Shown piece after piece: positions 52,501 to 63,020 of a stretch of 64,000 nucleotides of DNA. Position 1 is the first letter of the stretch; each line of letters starts with the position of its first letter. The stretch lies in the NCBI GenBank assembly GCA_011009095.1, contig VTPC01003590.1, positions 150,061-214,060 of the forward strand, written 5' to 3'. The translations under genes were made by a program, and so were the position numbers. The DNA is from Ignelater luminosus (taxonomy: Eukaryota; Arthropoda; Insecta; Coleoptera; Elateridae). The notes below the pieces were generated by a model. That model did not search any database and had not been told where the DNA came from. It saw only the letters and a list, made by a program, of their open reading frames with translations.

Positions 52501-52739
52501 TTGAAATCTTATGAAAAAATCTATTTAATTTCTTGTTCTACACTACTTCAGGTCGTTACCTTTTGAGTTACTTGAATAATCGATTTTCAAGTTTAGTGTT
52601 GATGATGTTCAGAAAATACATGTTTTCATATTGTGTAATTCTAAGAGTTGTACAGTAAGCTTATACCAAACTTATACAAAGAAAAATTAATTAAAATTAC
52701 CTTGAATTTTTATGGGTTCTAAAAAGTTTTTCTTTATTT

Positions 52740-52900
52740 TCTTTATAGAATCAAAGTAACTGACACTAACGGTAAAGTAACTAGTTACTTTTTAAAATCA
52801 AGTAACTGTAATTATAACTAATTACATTTTTTGATAAGATAACTGTAACTGTAACTAATTACTTTTTTAAAGTAACCTTCCAATGTCTGGCATAAAACTT
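52740..52900. repeat. GTAACT-rich imperfect tandem repeat
   Basis: Several copies of GTAACTGTAACTAATTAC-like units and their inverted form run through 52755-52885. Low-complexity units of this type occur inside some hAT-derived non-autonomous elements in animals. No ends could be fixed. Confidence 0.5.
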
Positions 52901-53429
52901 AAGGAAATCTCTTTATCTCCTACTTCATGCCCTGTAGTTAAAATATCCCTTAATTAAGAGATAAATCCCTCAGGTTGGCAACACTAATTGTAATTGTAGA
53001 TTGTAATAATACCAAAGTTTGACTAAGGCGACCCCTACATGCCAGCTTTATGAACGAATCTGATACAATCATGGTTAACAAAATAGCAAAATATTTATTT
53101 GTTATTATTTTGAACGGAGTATAGAAGTTGTAGAAACATCATCTATTTTAGAAGTATGATTCACTTGTTGGAAACCACCTGCATTTCTGGCGTAATACAA
53201 AAAAAGTTGTGTCGTTGTTGGAAGTTTTGTTGGTGGTAGTTAACCTTGAATACACTTTCAGATGTTCACTCTATAGGGTGGTCGTGTATTGTAATACAAA
53301 TGAAAAATTTCTAGTAAACATCCTGTAAATAATAATAATAACAACAAATAAGAAAGGACAAGCGATGAAAGCCACATGTAAAGAAGACGAAAAATGTTGA
53401 GGTTAGGTTGACTTTTACATACAGAAAGA

Positions 53430-54349
53430 ATGGGAAAATATACAGTAATTTTTGCAATTTTTATAGTATTAATAGGCATATATATAAGTATTTCTAAGCA
53501 GTATTTAACACATTTTATAAATTTTACACCAAGTAGTAAGACAACAGGGTTATTTACTTCCGAAGAACTTCAAAAATATAATGGAATAGATAATCCTGAA
53601 CTTTATTTAGCAATATTGGGAAATGTTTTTGATGTTACTAAAGGTAAAAAGCATTATGGTCCTGGAGAGACGTATAACATATTTGTGGGTAATTATTATA
53701 AAAATTGCTCGAAAAATTATCATACTCTTAATATTTTATTATATCAGGTCGGGATGCATCTCGATTATTTGTAACAGGAAAATTTAGTAATAAAGATGTT
53801 GCGGATGATGTTATGGGATTAAAACATCAAGAATTAATATCATTGAGTAATTGGTTGAAATTTTATAAAAAAGAATATGATAAAGTAGGTAAGAAGTTAA
53901 TTCAGAATTCATAATCGTGATGTACTTTGCAAATCATTCTATTTAGGTAAAGTAATTGGAAGATATTATGATGAAAGTGGTAAGCCAACTCAATATTATA
54001 AAGAACTTAAAAACTTAATCAAAGTGGCAGAAAGTGAAAAAGAAAGTATAGAACTTGAAAAATTCAAGTTTCCACCATGTAATGTAGAATGGACCGTGGA
54101 ATCTGGGTCTAGGGTATGGTGTACAAAAAGAAGGTAGAGTTATTTTAAGAGAAGAGTATAAATACTAATAATAAGATTTTTAGTGGTGGAATTGAAAGAG
54201 ATTGGATTGGTGTTCCTAGAAAATTGTATGAACCTGGTTCAGATTCTTACAGATGTGCATGCATAAGTGATGAAAATAAAAATTTAGGAAACCTAAGAGA
54301 ATATGAAGACTGTGATCCCAGTTTTGTTAGTTGCTATGTAAAATCATAA
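53430..54349 (+). CDS. Neuferricin (CYB5D2 homologue)
   Basis: Neuferricin belongs to the membrane-associated progesterone receptor group of haem-binding proteins with a cytochrome b5-like domain; the vertebrate protein is secreted or membrane-bound and linked to neuronal differentiation. Exons are 53430-53688, 53748-53888, 53947-54133 and 54184-54349, GT-AG with matching phases, 753 nt, 250 aa (human 264). The N-terminus has a hydrophobic signal-anchor (YTVIFAIFIVLIGIYISI). The b5-like domain runs over about residues 40-130: FTSEELQKYNG, LYLAILGNVFDVTKGKKHYG, PGETYNIFVGRDASRLFVTG. A C-terminal region with conserved cysteines follows (KFPPCNVEW, SGSRVWCTKRS, YRCACISDE, YEDCDPSFVSC). The start is the first ATG upstream of the anchor. 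Confidence 0.94.
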
Positions 54350-55194
54350 CGATAATTATTTCAAATGAAGTAGCCTAATGGCAATTTGTTAAAGATGTAT
54401 GACAATATCTGACAAAAACGTAAAAATAAATTTACACTTCTAAGAAGTGTTGTATTGACATTTGACAACAATGTATAGCTTAAATATCTGTGTTCCATCT
54501 GTTGGCAATTAGAAGCATTTTCAGGCTTTTACTGTTAATTATTTTTGTTGAGGTTATGTTTTGTATCATACAGCAAGAATCATTAAATGTCAATGGGTCA
54601 GTTTTTGCTTTCATTATTAAATTTAAGTATTTTTTAACTTGTCTTTTTTCTTTACATTAAGATCAGATAAAGCTATTTGTTTAAATTTATTGGTTAGTAA
54701 AAGGAGAGCAGAATCCGGTCCAGTGTATTTTATTTCGTTGCATTTATTATTTAATAAAGATTTAAGGAGGAATCTCTGAAGTTTCTAGTAAATTAAGCCA
54801 TATTTGTTATAGCAAGTAACTGTCAGTGTCAAGATTTTTTAAATATGTCTTAACTGAATTTAGTTACAAAAAGTTACTAAATGGTTTTAGGTTATGTAGC
54901 ATTGGACAATTAAATTTCAGAAATTTGAGTATTTATGATTTTAAGGGAATATAAATATGAGTGTTTAACAAGATAGAAATGGTATTGAAAAAGCAGTGGA
55001 ATTCAAAGATTATAAAACTATTCATAATTTTAAATGACATGGCATTTAAATTATTCATTCATGTTGACGATAAAAAATTAAATTTCCTAATAAGAATTGA
55101 TCATACTACCAACTGTACCAACCAGCTGTCAACGTGACAGTTGCTTGTTAAAGTGAACAAAGTTTATAAATATTTCTTCCCTGGATCAGCCACT
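54350..55194. other. Downstream of neuferricin, no gene seen
   Basis: Contains the 3-prime untranslated region of neuferricin (AATAAA near 54424) and AT-rich sequence with several short 'tgacagtt' and 'aggttatg' words. No frame is recognisable. Confidence 0.4.
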
Positions 55195-55690
55195 CCCAGC
55201 TCAACGGAGAACAAACCCGACAAGGGCTTAAAAAAACCCAGTAAAACTCAAATGGCCTGACAGGTTCGAGAGGCCTGACAGGACCAAACGACCAGACGGG
55301 TGCGAGAGGTTCAAATGGTTTGACAGGGTCAAACAACCAGACATGTCCGATAGGTTCGACCGGCTCAAATGCCCCAACAGGCTCGAGAGGCCCGAATAGC
55401 CCGATAGACCCGAGAGTGCCAAACGACCAGACAGGTCCGACAGGTGCTAGCGGCTCAAACGGCCCGACAGGTTCGAGAGACCCGATAGGGCTAAACAACC
55501 GGACATGTCCGACAGGTGCGAGCAGCTCAAACGGCGGAATAGGATCGAGAGGAAGTCCCACAGGGCCAAACAACCACACATGTCCGACAGGTGTGAGTTG
55601 CTCAAACGGTCCAACAGGATCGAGAGGCCCGACAGGCCCGACAGGCCCTAACGGCCTGATTGACCAGATGTAGGCCTGAAAAGCCTAATA
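55195..55690. repeat. Collagen-like GC-rich minisatellite
   Basis: Short units like GACAGGTTCGAGAGGCCC are arranged in higher-order units of about 72-93 bp that start 'aaacaaccagacatgtccga'. Because unit lengths are mostly multiples of three, the array stays open on both strands. The plus frame (55245-55673) reads Gly-rich triplets such as GPTGSRGPTGPTGPNG, and the minus frame (55148-55579) reads Pro/Val/Leu-rich units. Neither frame has a convincing ATG start, splice context or signal peptide, so I treat it as repeat DNA. A palindromic tail (55700-55760, 'cccggctcgacccgaa..gggccggg') follows. A related array lies at 62860-63015. Confidence 0.65.
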
Positions 55691-55759
55691 AATTATTAAA
55701 ATGAAGCCCGGCTCGACCCGAATTCGATTGGGCCGGGTCGTGTAAAGGCCCAACTTAAA

Positions 55760-56690
55760 AAACCCGGCCCATGCAGGCTAGACCTACTGTTTGTTGCGTA
55801 GTACCTATACGCATTTAATAGTACTGGTCAAAAGTTAACGTCACAAGTCAAGGTGGTCGTATGAAATCTCTATTCTGAAATACAGTGCCTAAGAAGTGTA
55901 GAAGTGCAAGCTCATTAACATCAAATTATAGCCCTGAGTATCCTGCATTTACCACGAGTTTATGCAACCCTGTACAATCGAAAATTGTCTGTAATGTGTA
56001 AACTTAGAAAAGAATTTATCGGTGCCAACATCGAAGAAAGCGCTTTTAAAAGTGTTTCCTTTGCGGAAATCGACGTTCGCTGCTGATCGTTCAGGAACCT
56101 TCACCGACAGCGCTGCTAATTGCTGCTTGTTCTTGACCACAAGGAAGGAATAGTGAGTGACGTATTCTAAACTAATAAGAGAAATGGAAAAAACATGTTA
56201 AAGTTTAAATTCCTTAAATGAATAAATATCAAAAAAAATTTATTCAGATGTAGTAAACTATCTCAAACAAAAAGGAAAAGATTGGCGCGAAGTAAATTTC
56301 CAAACACTCGATTTCCAAAACTTCTTAAACCCGTAATACAAGTTCAAATTTTTACATATAAAATACATGGAATATTACATGTAGAAATTGATGTAAAATT
56401 GAACGCAATACACGTTCAAATGTACCGTAATATCCAATAAATATCAAATGGAGATAGCACGACACATACAGTTGGTAGTTGGTAACACCAAGAAGAAATC
56501 CTTTGATATGGCGTTAAAACCTGTTGAAACTAACTAATTTCACTTTATTTACTGTAATTTAACCTAGTTAACTTTTATTTCCAAATAATCTGTCTGCTAG
56601 GTATATTGTGTGTTTTTAAATTTGTAATATAATCATTTAGTAATTATTAATTCATAATGAATAGATAAGCCGGATAAACTAATACAAAAC
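55760..56690. other. Intergenic, no gene seen
   Basis: No recognisable frame. A 63-codon minus-strand frame at 55949-56140 has no motif. Sequence near 56340-56430 ('acatggaatattacatgtag', 'acacgttcaaatg') has a loose relative near 57500-57600. Confidence 0.35.
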
Positions 56691-56694
56691 GAAA

Positions 56695-57415
56695 AAGGTG
56701 CTTTTAAGGTACCTTTACTGCTCGGGAGAATTGGATATTTGGGGATTGCTGTTATTGGCTGTCGCGAGTCACGTGACAACTTCCCCCTCATTTAGTGGGA
56801 TGCAGAATCTCGATATCCACAAAGTTGGTTCAAGTTCAACTTTTTCTTGGGTATTGGAAATTGCACATGCGCAAAACGGCAAAAGTATTAGCGGTTTAGC
56901 TAAAATTTAAAATTTCAGTTCCATGGTCCTTACTTATACTTTTTTTAAATAGGTTTGTGATTATAAAGATCATTGAAGTGGTTTTTTACTTAATACATAT
57001 TTATATTTATTTCTGATGATTATCTATAAATTATCTTGATATTTCTATACATACATATTTTTTATATTGACATTTTTATAAACGAGATTTTTTTTATATA
57101 ATGTAAATTAAGCCGTTAGCGTCGAAGTTTCAAAAGGTCGACGTCGTTTTTAACAGTAGCACTTCGATTATGCAACGTTTAAATTTCAGTATTGTAGTCT
57201 TGAACAATGAGAACTATAAATAAATCTACGCACGCCACTGATACAAGCGCAGCGCCACCAATTCGAAATATCGGTACTACCAGCCAACTCTTAGTTCAAG
57301 GTCACCGGCCGGCGTTTGAAAAGAACAAAAGATTTTTGAAGAGTTGTTCTACTTGTCAATATCTATATGCTGGCCAATTCTCCCGAGCAGTAAAAGCACC
57401 TAAACAGAATTCAGT
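56695..57415. mobile_element. Putative inverted-repeat element
   Basis: The left end (56695-56740) reads AGGTGCTTTTAAGGTACC, then TTTACTGCTCGGGAGAATTG. The right end, reverse-complemented (57415-57370), reads TTAGGTGCTTTTACTGCTCG followed by GGAGAATTGGCC. Shared terminal sequence is about 35 bp, with a small gap. The interior has no recognisable protein. Target duplication is not resolved. Confidence 0.5.
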
Positions 57416-57820
57416 TTGAAAGAGTGCTGTTACGCATGCACGAAGCCTCGGTCACCAACAATCTTACAAGAAATTCACGCAAATGACCTTGACAAATACA
57501 AGATGTTCTGTTAATCAAATTTTGCATGTAAAAATACATGACCACAATACACGGTCAAATTCGAACTTTGTCAATAAATTCATGAAAAATACATGTAATT
57601 TATCATCGTGCATTACGGCTATTAGATAGTTTCTTTATAATACTAGGAATAGCGGAAGTATTTATTGTTAATAATATTGTTTGGACACAATATGTTAGAA
57701 TAGCAAAAATTCATATTCCTATTAAAAACGGAACACACAATAGTTGTAACTATAGAAAATAAACATAACCTTAAAAACCGATTTTGACGTATTTTGCTGC
57801 CTCTTTCACAGACCATAGTG

Positions 57821-59030
57821 TGGAATTCACTTTTGCCTTCCCTCATAGATTGTGTATTTTATAAAAGCTTGTATTAAATTTCTTTAATTTGTTAAGCATT
57901 TAACTAAGAAAGAACTGTATTTGAAAAGCAATAAATTCTTTAACCGTTTGGGTTTACCCTGTCATAAAGCGTTCACACCCTCCAGCTGCACAAAAACAAA
58001 AATACAAAGTATAAACACCCAAATCTTAGGAATTTAATATGTAGCAGGGCAGTTAGTTGTAAAAGGACAGTCGTAGTGCGGGGTCGGTGTGCGTCGAATG
58101 CAAGAGACCTCACGCGAATTCGTAGTGTAAAAGTTGCCTTTATATGTGTTTTTTGTGGAGACCATTTAATGCAATTGCATACGCTATTTTGGTTTAATCA
58201 GTATTCTGATTATTATTGTTGTTGTTGCTGTGGCCTTACTGTGTGTCTGTGCCACTTTTTGATTAGTTTTATTATTGTTGTTGTTGTTGTGGCCTTACTG
58301 TGTGTTTGTGCCACTTTTTGGGCATCGTGTCTCTCCACAGTGAGTGGAGGGCATTCTTGCTTTTAAAGGGTTGTTACTGAGCGTAGAAAAATCACTAGTA
58401 CACCCGCTGAATTAACCGCATAGCTAGCTATTTGCTTGGGGGCACACGTTCGGCGAGGCCGTGTTGTCTGCCTCGACCTGGAGGACAAGTGCGTCCTACC
58501 AGTGGACCGGGCTGGTACCGCCCGGGCAGCGTCCGGGGGCGCTCGAACCTCTGCAGGCCCCTGCATGTCAATCCTACGGAGGAGCGGTCTCCGAGGAGGT
58601 GAGTGCTATGACGGTGGTAGTTTCACCTGGTCGTCCGACATTCTGTTGGATGGCATCTCCGGGGGATAAGCCCGTGTTACAGGTCACCATGATCCTGGCA
58701 GTGCACTGAAGATGACGGCCAACAACACCAGGAGACGATCTTCTAGACGCGACGAGGGACGCTGCTGGCTAACCCCTCTCACTCCTGTAAGTTTTTCAGT
58801 GACATGTGCACTTGGTAAGAAACTAATGCATGAAAACCTTTTTTGTGTAAAGGAGGAATTTCTGTATATGGTCCCATATCCGTACCCTTAATTGGCAATT
58901 CAATGAGGAGTGAAGTCGACCGACCCCGGGGCAGAGCAAGCATCCACACGGCTTAAAAGGGCCCCTTTAAGTATATTTGAGATTTATTGCTACGCATGTT
59001 ATACTTTACCTTATTGTTGTGATTTTTGTG
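57821..59030 (+). repeat. Two-copy GC-rich element, copy B
   Basis: This is the longer copy of the repeat at 51611-52500. It begins TGTGGAATTCACTTTTGCC and contains CAATAAA near 57931. It carries two tandem 59-bp units at 58205-58320 (GGCCTTACTGTGTGTCTGTG in each) and a GC-rich insert at 58430-58560 (for example GCGTCCGGGGGCGCTCGAAC). After that it is collinear with copy A to the 'gcatgttatactttaccttattg' end. Small frames in the GC-rich part are not preserved in copy A. The TGT start would suit an LTR, but I see neither a matching CA end with a primer-binding site nor a target duplication. Confidence 0.75.
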
Positions 59031-59856
59031 GAACTTTTAAATAAATACAAGCGTTTAAATTTATGAAAAAAATTCTGTTCCGTTTTATGTTCTACAATAG
59101 TTTTCATTCTTTTTATTAATTTCTAGGTTATTTTAATGTATTAACAGGTTTCTATACTGTGGTATTAACATAATACTTCAATTAATAAAGGTTGGAAAAT
59201 ATGGTTTGTAACCGATAAGAGAGAGCCAGATTATTGTAGCCTCCAGGGTGCAAGGACAGATGCATATCGTTTAGCTATCTCAGTCTAACAGATTCAGGGT
59301 AAGACAAGGATAACGATGCTAGAAAGCGTTAACTGAGTTCCTGTCTTAATCGTCTTAACCCTGAAACATAATAATAAATAATAAAAACGTCAAACTGACG
59401 TTAAGAAACTCGATTAAATACTAACCGTATCCGTTATTGTTAAATAACTGTGAAAACTTCGCGATAGCTACATTGCTCATCTCTAATTATCGGTTATTCT
59501 TATTATTATTATTATTTCTAGAATTCAAGACCATTCAAGACTAAAAACTTAACCTTTAAACAACCTAATTGAACCGTAATTTAAATGTGTGTTTGTTAAC
59601 GTGTACTGTAGATAAAGCAAGTCATCGTGCACTATCAGCGCGATTCCACCGGGCGCTTACGCCGCTTACAAATTTCCTGTTATTCGTGCAGTTCCTTTAG
59701 TTCTGTTAGTTCACTTCAGTTGCTTGGTTTCACTGACCCAAGTAGGTTACAGTTAATAACCTAATAAATTATTTTTATCAGTTTGTAAGTAAAAATAATC
59801 CTCTTTAATAACTTAATTACAAAATTGCTTTAATTTTATTATATAATAGAAACACA
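59031..59856. promoter_or_regulatory. Upstream region and probable 5-prime UTR of IDH
   Basis: The last 250 bp before the IDH start are less AT-rich (GCGCGATTCCACCGGGCGCT near 59638) and probably include the promoter and untranslated leader; a leader intron is possible. A weak inverted repeat with TTCAGGGTAAGAC (59293) and its partner GTCTTAACCCTGAA (59352-59365) sits further upstream and may be a small element. Confidence 0.4.
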
Positions 59857-61138
59857 ATGGGAAAAATCAAGGTCGGACCCGTCGTTGATATCCTTGGCGA
59901 TGAAATGACTCGCATTATTTGGGACAGCATTAAAGAAAAACTTATTCTTCCCTTTTTGGATATAGAATTGCATACTTATGATTTAGGTATTGAAAATCGA
60001 GATAAAACTAATGATCAAGTTACAATTGATTGCGCTGAAGCAATTAAGAAATATAATGTGGGCATCAAATGTGCTACAATTACCCCTGATGAAAAAAGAG
60101 TAGAGGAATTTAATTTGAAACAAATGTGGAAGTCTCCTAATGGAACTATTAGAAACATTCTTGGGGGAACAGTTTTCAGAGAAGCTATTATCTGTAAAAA
60201 TATTCCTCGCTTAGTAACTTGTTGGAAGCTACCTATTATTATTGGTCGTCATGCTCATGCTGATCAATATAAAGCTACCGATTTTGTAGTTCCAGGAGCT
60301 GGTAAACTTGAACTTGTGTATACACCTGCATCAGGTGATACTGTTCGTCATACAGTACATGAGTACAAAGGTCCTGGTGTAGCACTAGGAATGTTCAATA
60401 CTGACGAATCTATTATTAATTTTGCACACTCTTCATTCCAGTATGCTCTAGAAAGAGGATACCCACTATACATGAGTACAAAGAATACAATTTTGAAGAG
60501 GTAAGTTAAATAATTTTTAATGTAAATGTGGAATTTTTCATTTGTTAATGACTAGGTATGATGGCCGTTTCAAGGATATCTTCCAAGAAATTTATGATAA
60601 TCAATATAAAAAACAATTTGAAGCCAAAAATATCTGGTATGAACATCGTTTAATTGATGACATGGTTGCATATGCCATGAAATCTGATGGTGGATTTGTA
60701 TGGGCTTGCAAGAACTATGATGGAGATGTACAGTCAGATTCGGTTGCACAGGGATATGGTTCTTTAGGTCTGATGACATCAGTGTTGGTTTGCCCAGATG
60801 GTAAAACTGTTGAAGCTGAAGCTGCCCACGGCACTGTTACTCGTCATTATCGATTCTACCAAAAAGGACAAGAAACATCCACCAATCCAATTGCTTCAAT
60901 CTTTGCCTGGACACGAGGATTACTACACAGAGCCAAGCTTGATAATAACACTGAATTAACCAAATTTGCAGAAAGTTTAGAGGCTGTTTGCATCGAAACA
61001 ATTGAATCCGGATTCATGACTAAAGATCTTGCTATTTGTATTAAGGGTATGAGTGGCGTTCAACGCTCTGATTATTTGGAAACCTTTGAGTTTTTGAATA
61101 AATTGGCAGAAAATCTGCAAAAGAAGCTCTCAGTATGA
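59857..61138 (+). CDS. NADP-dependent isocitrate dehydrogenase, cytosolic type
   Basis: IDH1-type enzymes oxidise isocitrate to 2-oxoglutarate and CO2 while making NADPH, as homodimers in the cytosol and often peroxisomes. Two coding exons (59857-60500 and 60556-61138) are joined across a 55-nt intron (GTAAGT...CTAG), giving 1227 nt and 408 aa (human 414). The protein is nearly collinear with known IDH1. It has [20 protein letters not shown] at the start, [38 protein letters not shown] (Arg131, equal to human Arg132), [58 protein letters not shown] and [20 protein letters not shown]. There is no mitochondrial leader. The C-terminus ends KKLSV, so the peroxisomal SKL/AKL tail of many homologues is absent. 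Around residues 121-126 it reads TCWKLP where relatives have a glycine-tryptophan-x-lysine-proline turn. AATAAA lies near 61496. Confidence 0.96.
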
Positions 61139-62270
61139 CTACCTTGCCACTTATAATGTGACGTCTTTTCTTATCTCCCAAATTTACAAAAACAAAATTA
61201 TTAGTTGCCATAAATATCTCTTGTTATTCTGCAGAAATTGTTTGTTAGTAGGACATTCTATCAGTCATTTGAAAAAAACAACTTGTGTTGCAAGAATTAT
61301 CATTATTGTTCAGCAGTATTTTATTTGTATTGTCTTATCGTAATCTTTTGTGGTGGTGAAACCAAGCGATAAAATATGAAAACTATTTTGTAACGAAATA
61401 TAATATTAAGCTTTTTATATATGATTGTTAGGTGTAGGAATGGAAAACTTTTTATCAGATTTTTTTGGTGAAGAAGTGTCAACATTTGCAAATAATAATA
61501 AAATATATATTTTGATTATGCGTTTTATTTCCTTAAATTAATAATTTCAAAAGTGCAATATTTAAGGAGGTTTGCTAGCTAAATGAAACAATTTTAGATT
61601 TGGATAAAATTTGTGGATGTAGACCAATATTAATTATGCTTTTTTATGGAAATTTTTGAATTTTCTGGCCACCTAATTTCCAAGTAATCCGAGGTTTCAG
61701 TTTTATGCATACTCTTGTTGGAAACTAAATTTAAATGATCCAACAGTAAACTTTTAACAAAAATCATTTGTATGACAGTTTATCTTCTTCCTATTTTTTA
61801 CCAATTTAAGGTCACCACATCTTTAGGAAATCTACCCCAATAAATTGACTACAAAATTATCAAATAGGTTGTGCAAGAACGAGGTATCAACAGTTCAAAA
61901 CACATAAGTTTTAATGTAAAACATTACAAATGAACTGTGACTTTCGGATATAAATATAAAAAATACGAACTACAATGAAAGAAACCAGATAAAATGAATA
62001 TATGGGTACTTAAGATTATATATCAACTTATTTAAATCCACTTGTCAGTATGATAATGACATCTTTCAAATTTAGCGCAGTGTTGTCAGTATGCGGCGTT
62101 GCAATATTCTTACAATTTCAGCTAAAAAGTCGCTACTTCAATTTTTCGTTTATTTAAAGCTGTAGTAGAAGAAAAAAAGAAAAATACTTTATTGGACATA
62201 TAAATTATATTAGAAAAAAAAACGGAAGCACAATCTGTATCTCTTGAAACAAAAATACAAAAGGTAGGTA
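61139..62270. other. Downstream of IDH, no further gene seen
   Basis: Contains the IDH 3-prime untranslated region up to about 61510 and then AT-rich sequence without a recognisable frame. Confidence 0.45.
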
Positions 62271-62780
62271 TTCAGGGTGTTCATTTAATATTGTGACCCT
62301 TTTTTGAATTGGTGCACCTGCAAAAATTGGTAATACTGTTATAGATAGAAATAAACTAAATTAATTAACTTTGTATAATTAGGATGACATCTGCCAAAGT
62401 CAAGTTGAGGTTATGAAAAACACAAAACGCTGACAGCAAATAAATTAAAAATAATTGCAAAAATTAATTTTGTTTTATTTTTAGTTTTTTAATTTACTAC
62501 CAACTTAAAAGCAATAGTCACAGTATTAAATAAACGCCTGGTATTACGATTCTTAAAAAATGAAAACGTAAATTATAATTTTATTCTAAAATAAACAGTG
62601 ACAAGATTATTGCTGCAGAAAATATAAATAATACTAAAAGACCATGAGTTACCGTCATGATTAAATTTAACCGTGTTCTAACTACTATGACAATCGGTTT
62701 TGTCCTATTCCTTTTTATCAAGACTAGGTAAAACTATACCTATCGTTTTACAGAGCCTTCCACAAACTGAGATTTCCAGG
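62271..62780. other. Intergenic with a possible mariner-type end
   Basis: 'attcagggtgttcatttaat' near 62271 resembles the TACAGGGTGT ends seen at 2311, 31421 and 46210. No partner end or transposase is visible. The rest is AT-rich. Confidence 0.3.
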
Positions 62781-63020
62781 CAGGCCCGACTGGGAACAAA
62801 CTAGACACGACCCAAAAAAAAACCTGGTAACTTCTTGATCGACCCTATAGACTCGAACTGTCCGAAATTCGAATTCCAAACGGTCCGACAGAAAAGCCCG
62901 AAGGGCCGAGAAGTCTAAAAGGCCCGACAGACCCGAAGGGTCGAGAAATCCGAAAGGCCCGAACAGCCAGAGAGACCTGACAGAGAAGCCCGAAGGGCCG
63001 AAAATTCCAATTCCGGGCAG
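62781..63020. repeat. GC-rich minisatellite related to the array at 55195
   Basis: Units such as AAGCCCGAAGGGCCGAGAAG and AAGGCCCGACAGACCCGAAG repeat over 62880-63010, preceded by a transition 'caggcccgactgggaacaaa'. The unit shares GCCCGACAG and CGAGA words with the collagen-like array at 55195-55690. No frame of useful length persists. It is probably the same repeat family. Confidence 0.6.

Noticed and set aside
53390-53412. Telomere-like GGTTAGG words
   Set aside because: Only two imperfect units, not an array of the insect TTAGG repeat.
55148-55579. 143-codon minus-strand frame rich in Pro/Val/Leu over the GC-rich array
   Set aside because: It is the mirror of a tandem repeat whose unit length is a multiple of three; it has no start context, signal or conserved domain.
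58363-58709. Frames of 67-82 codons in the GC-rich part of repeat copy B
   Set aside because: They are long because of high GC; the frames are not preserved in copy A of the same element.
60570-60779. 69-codon minus-strand frame
   Set aside because: Antisense of the IDH second exon.
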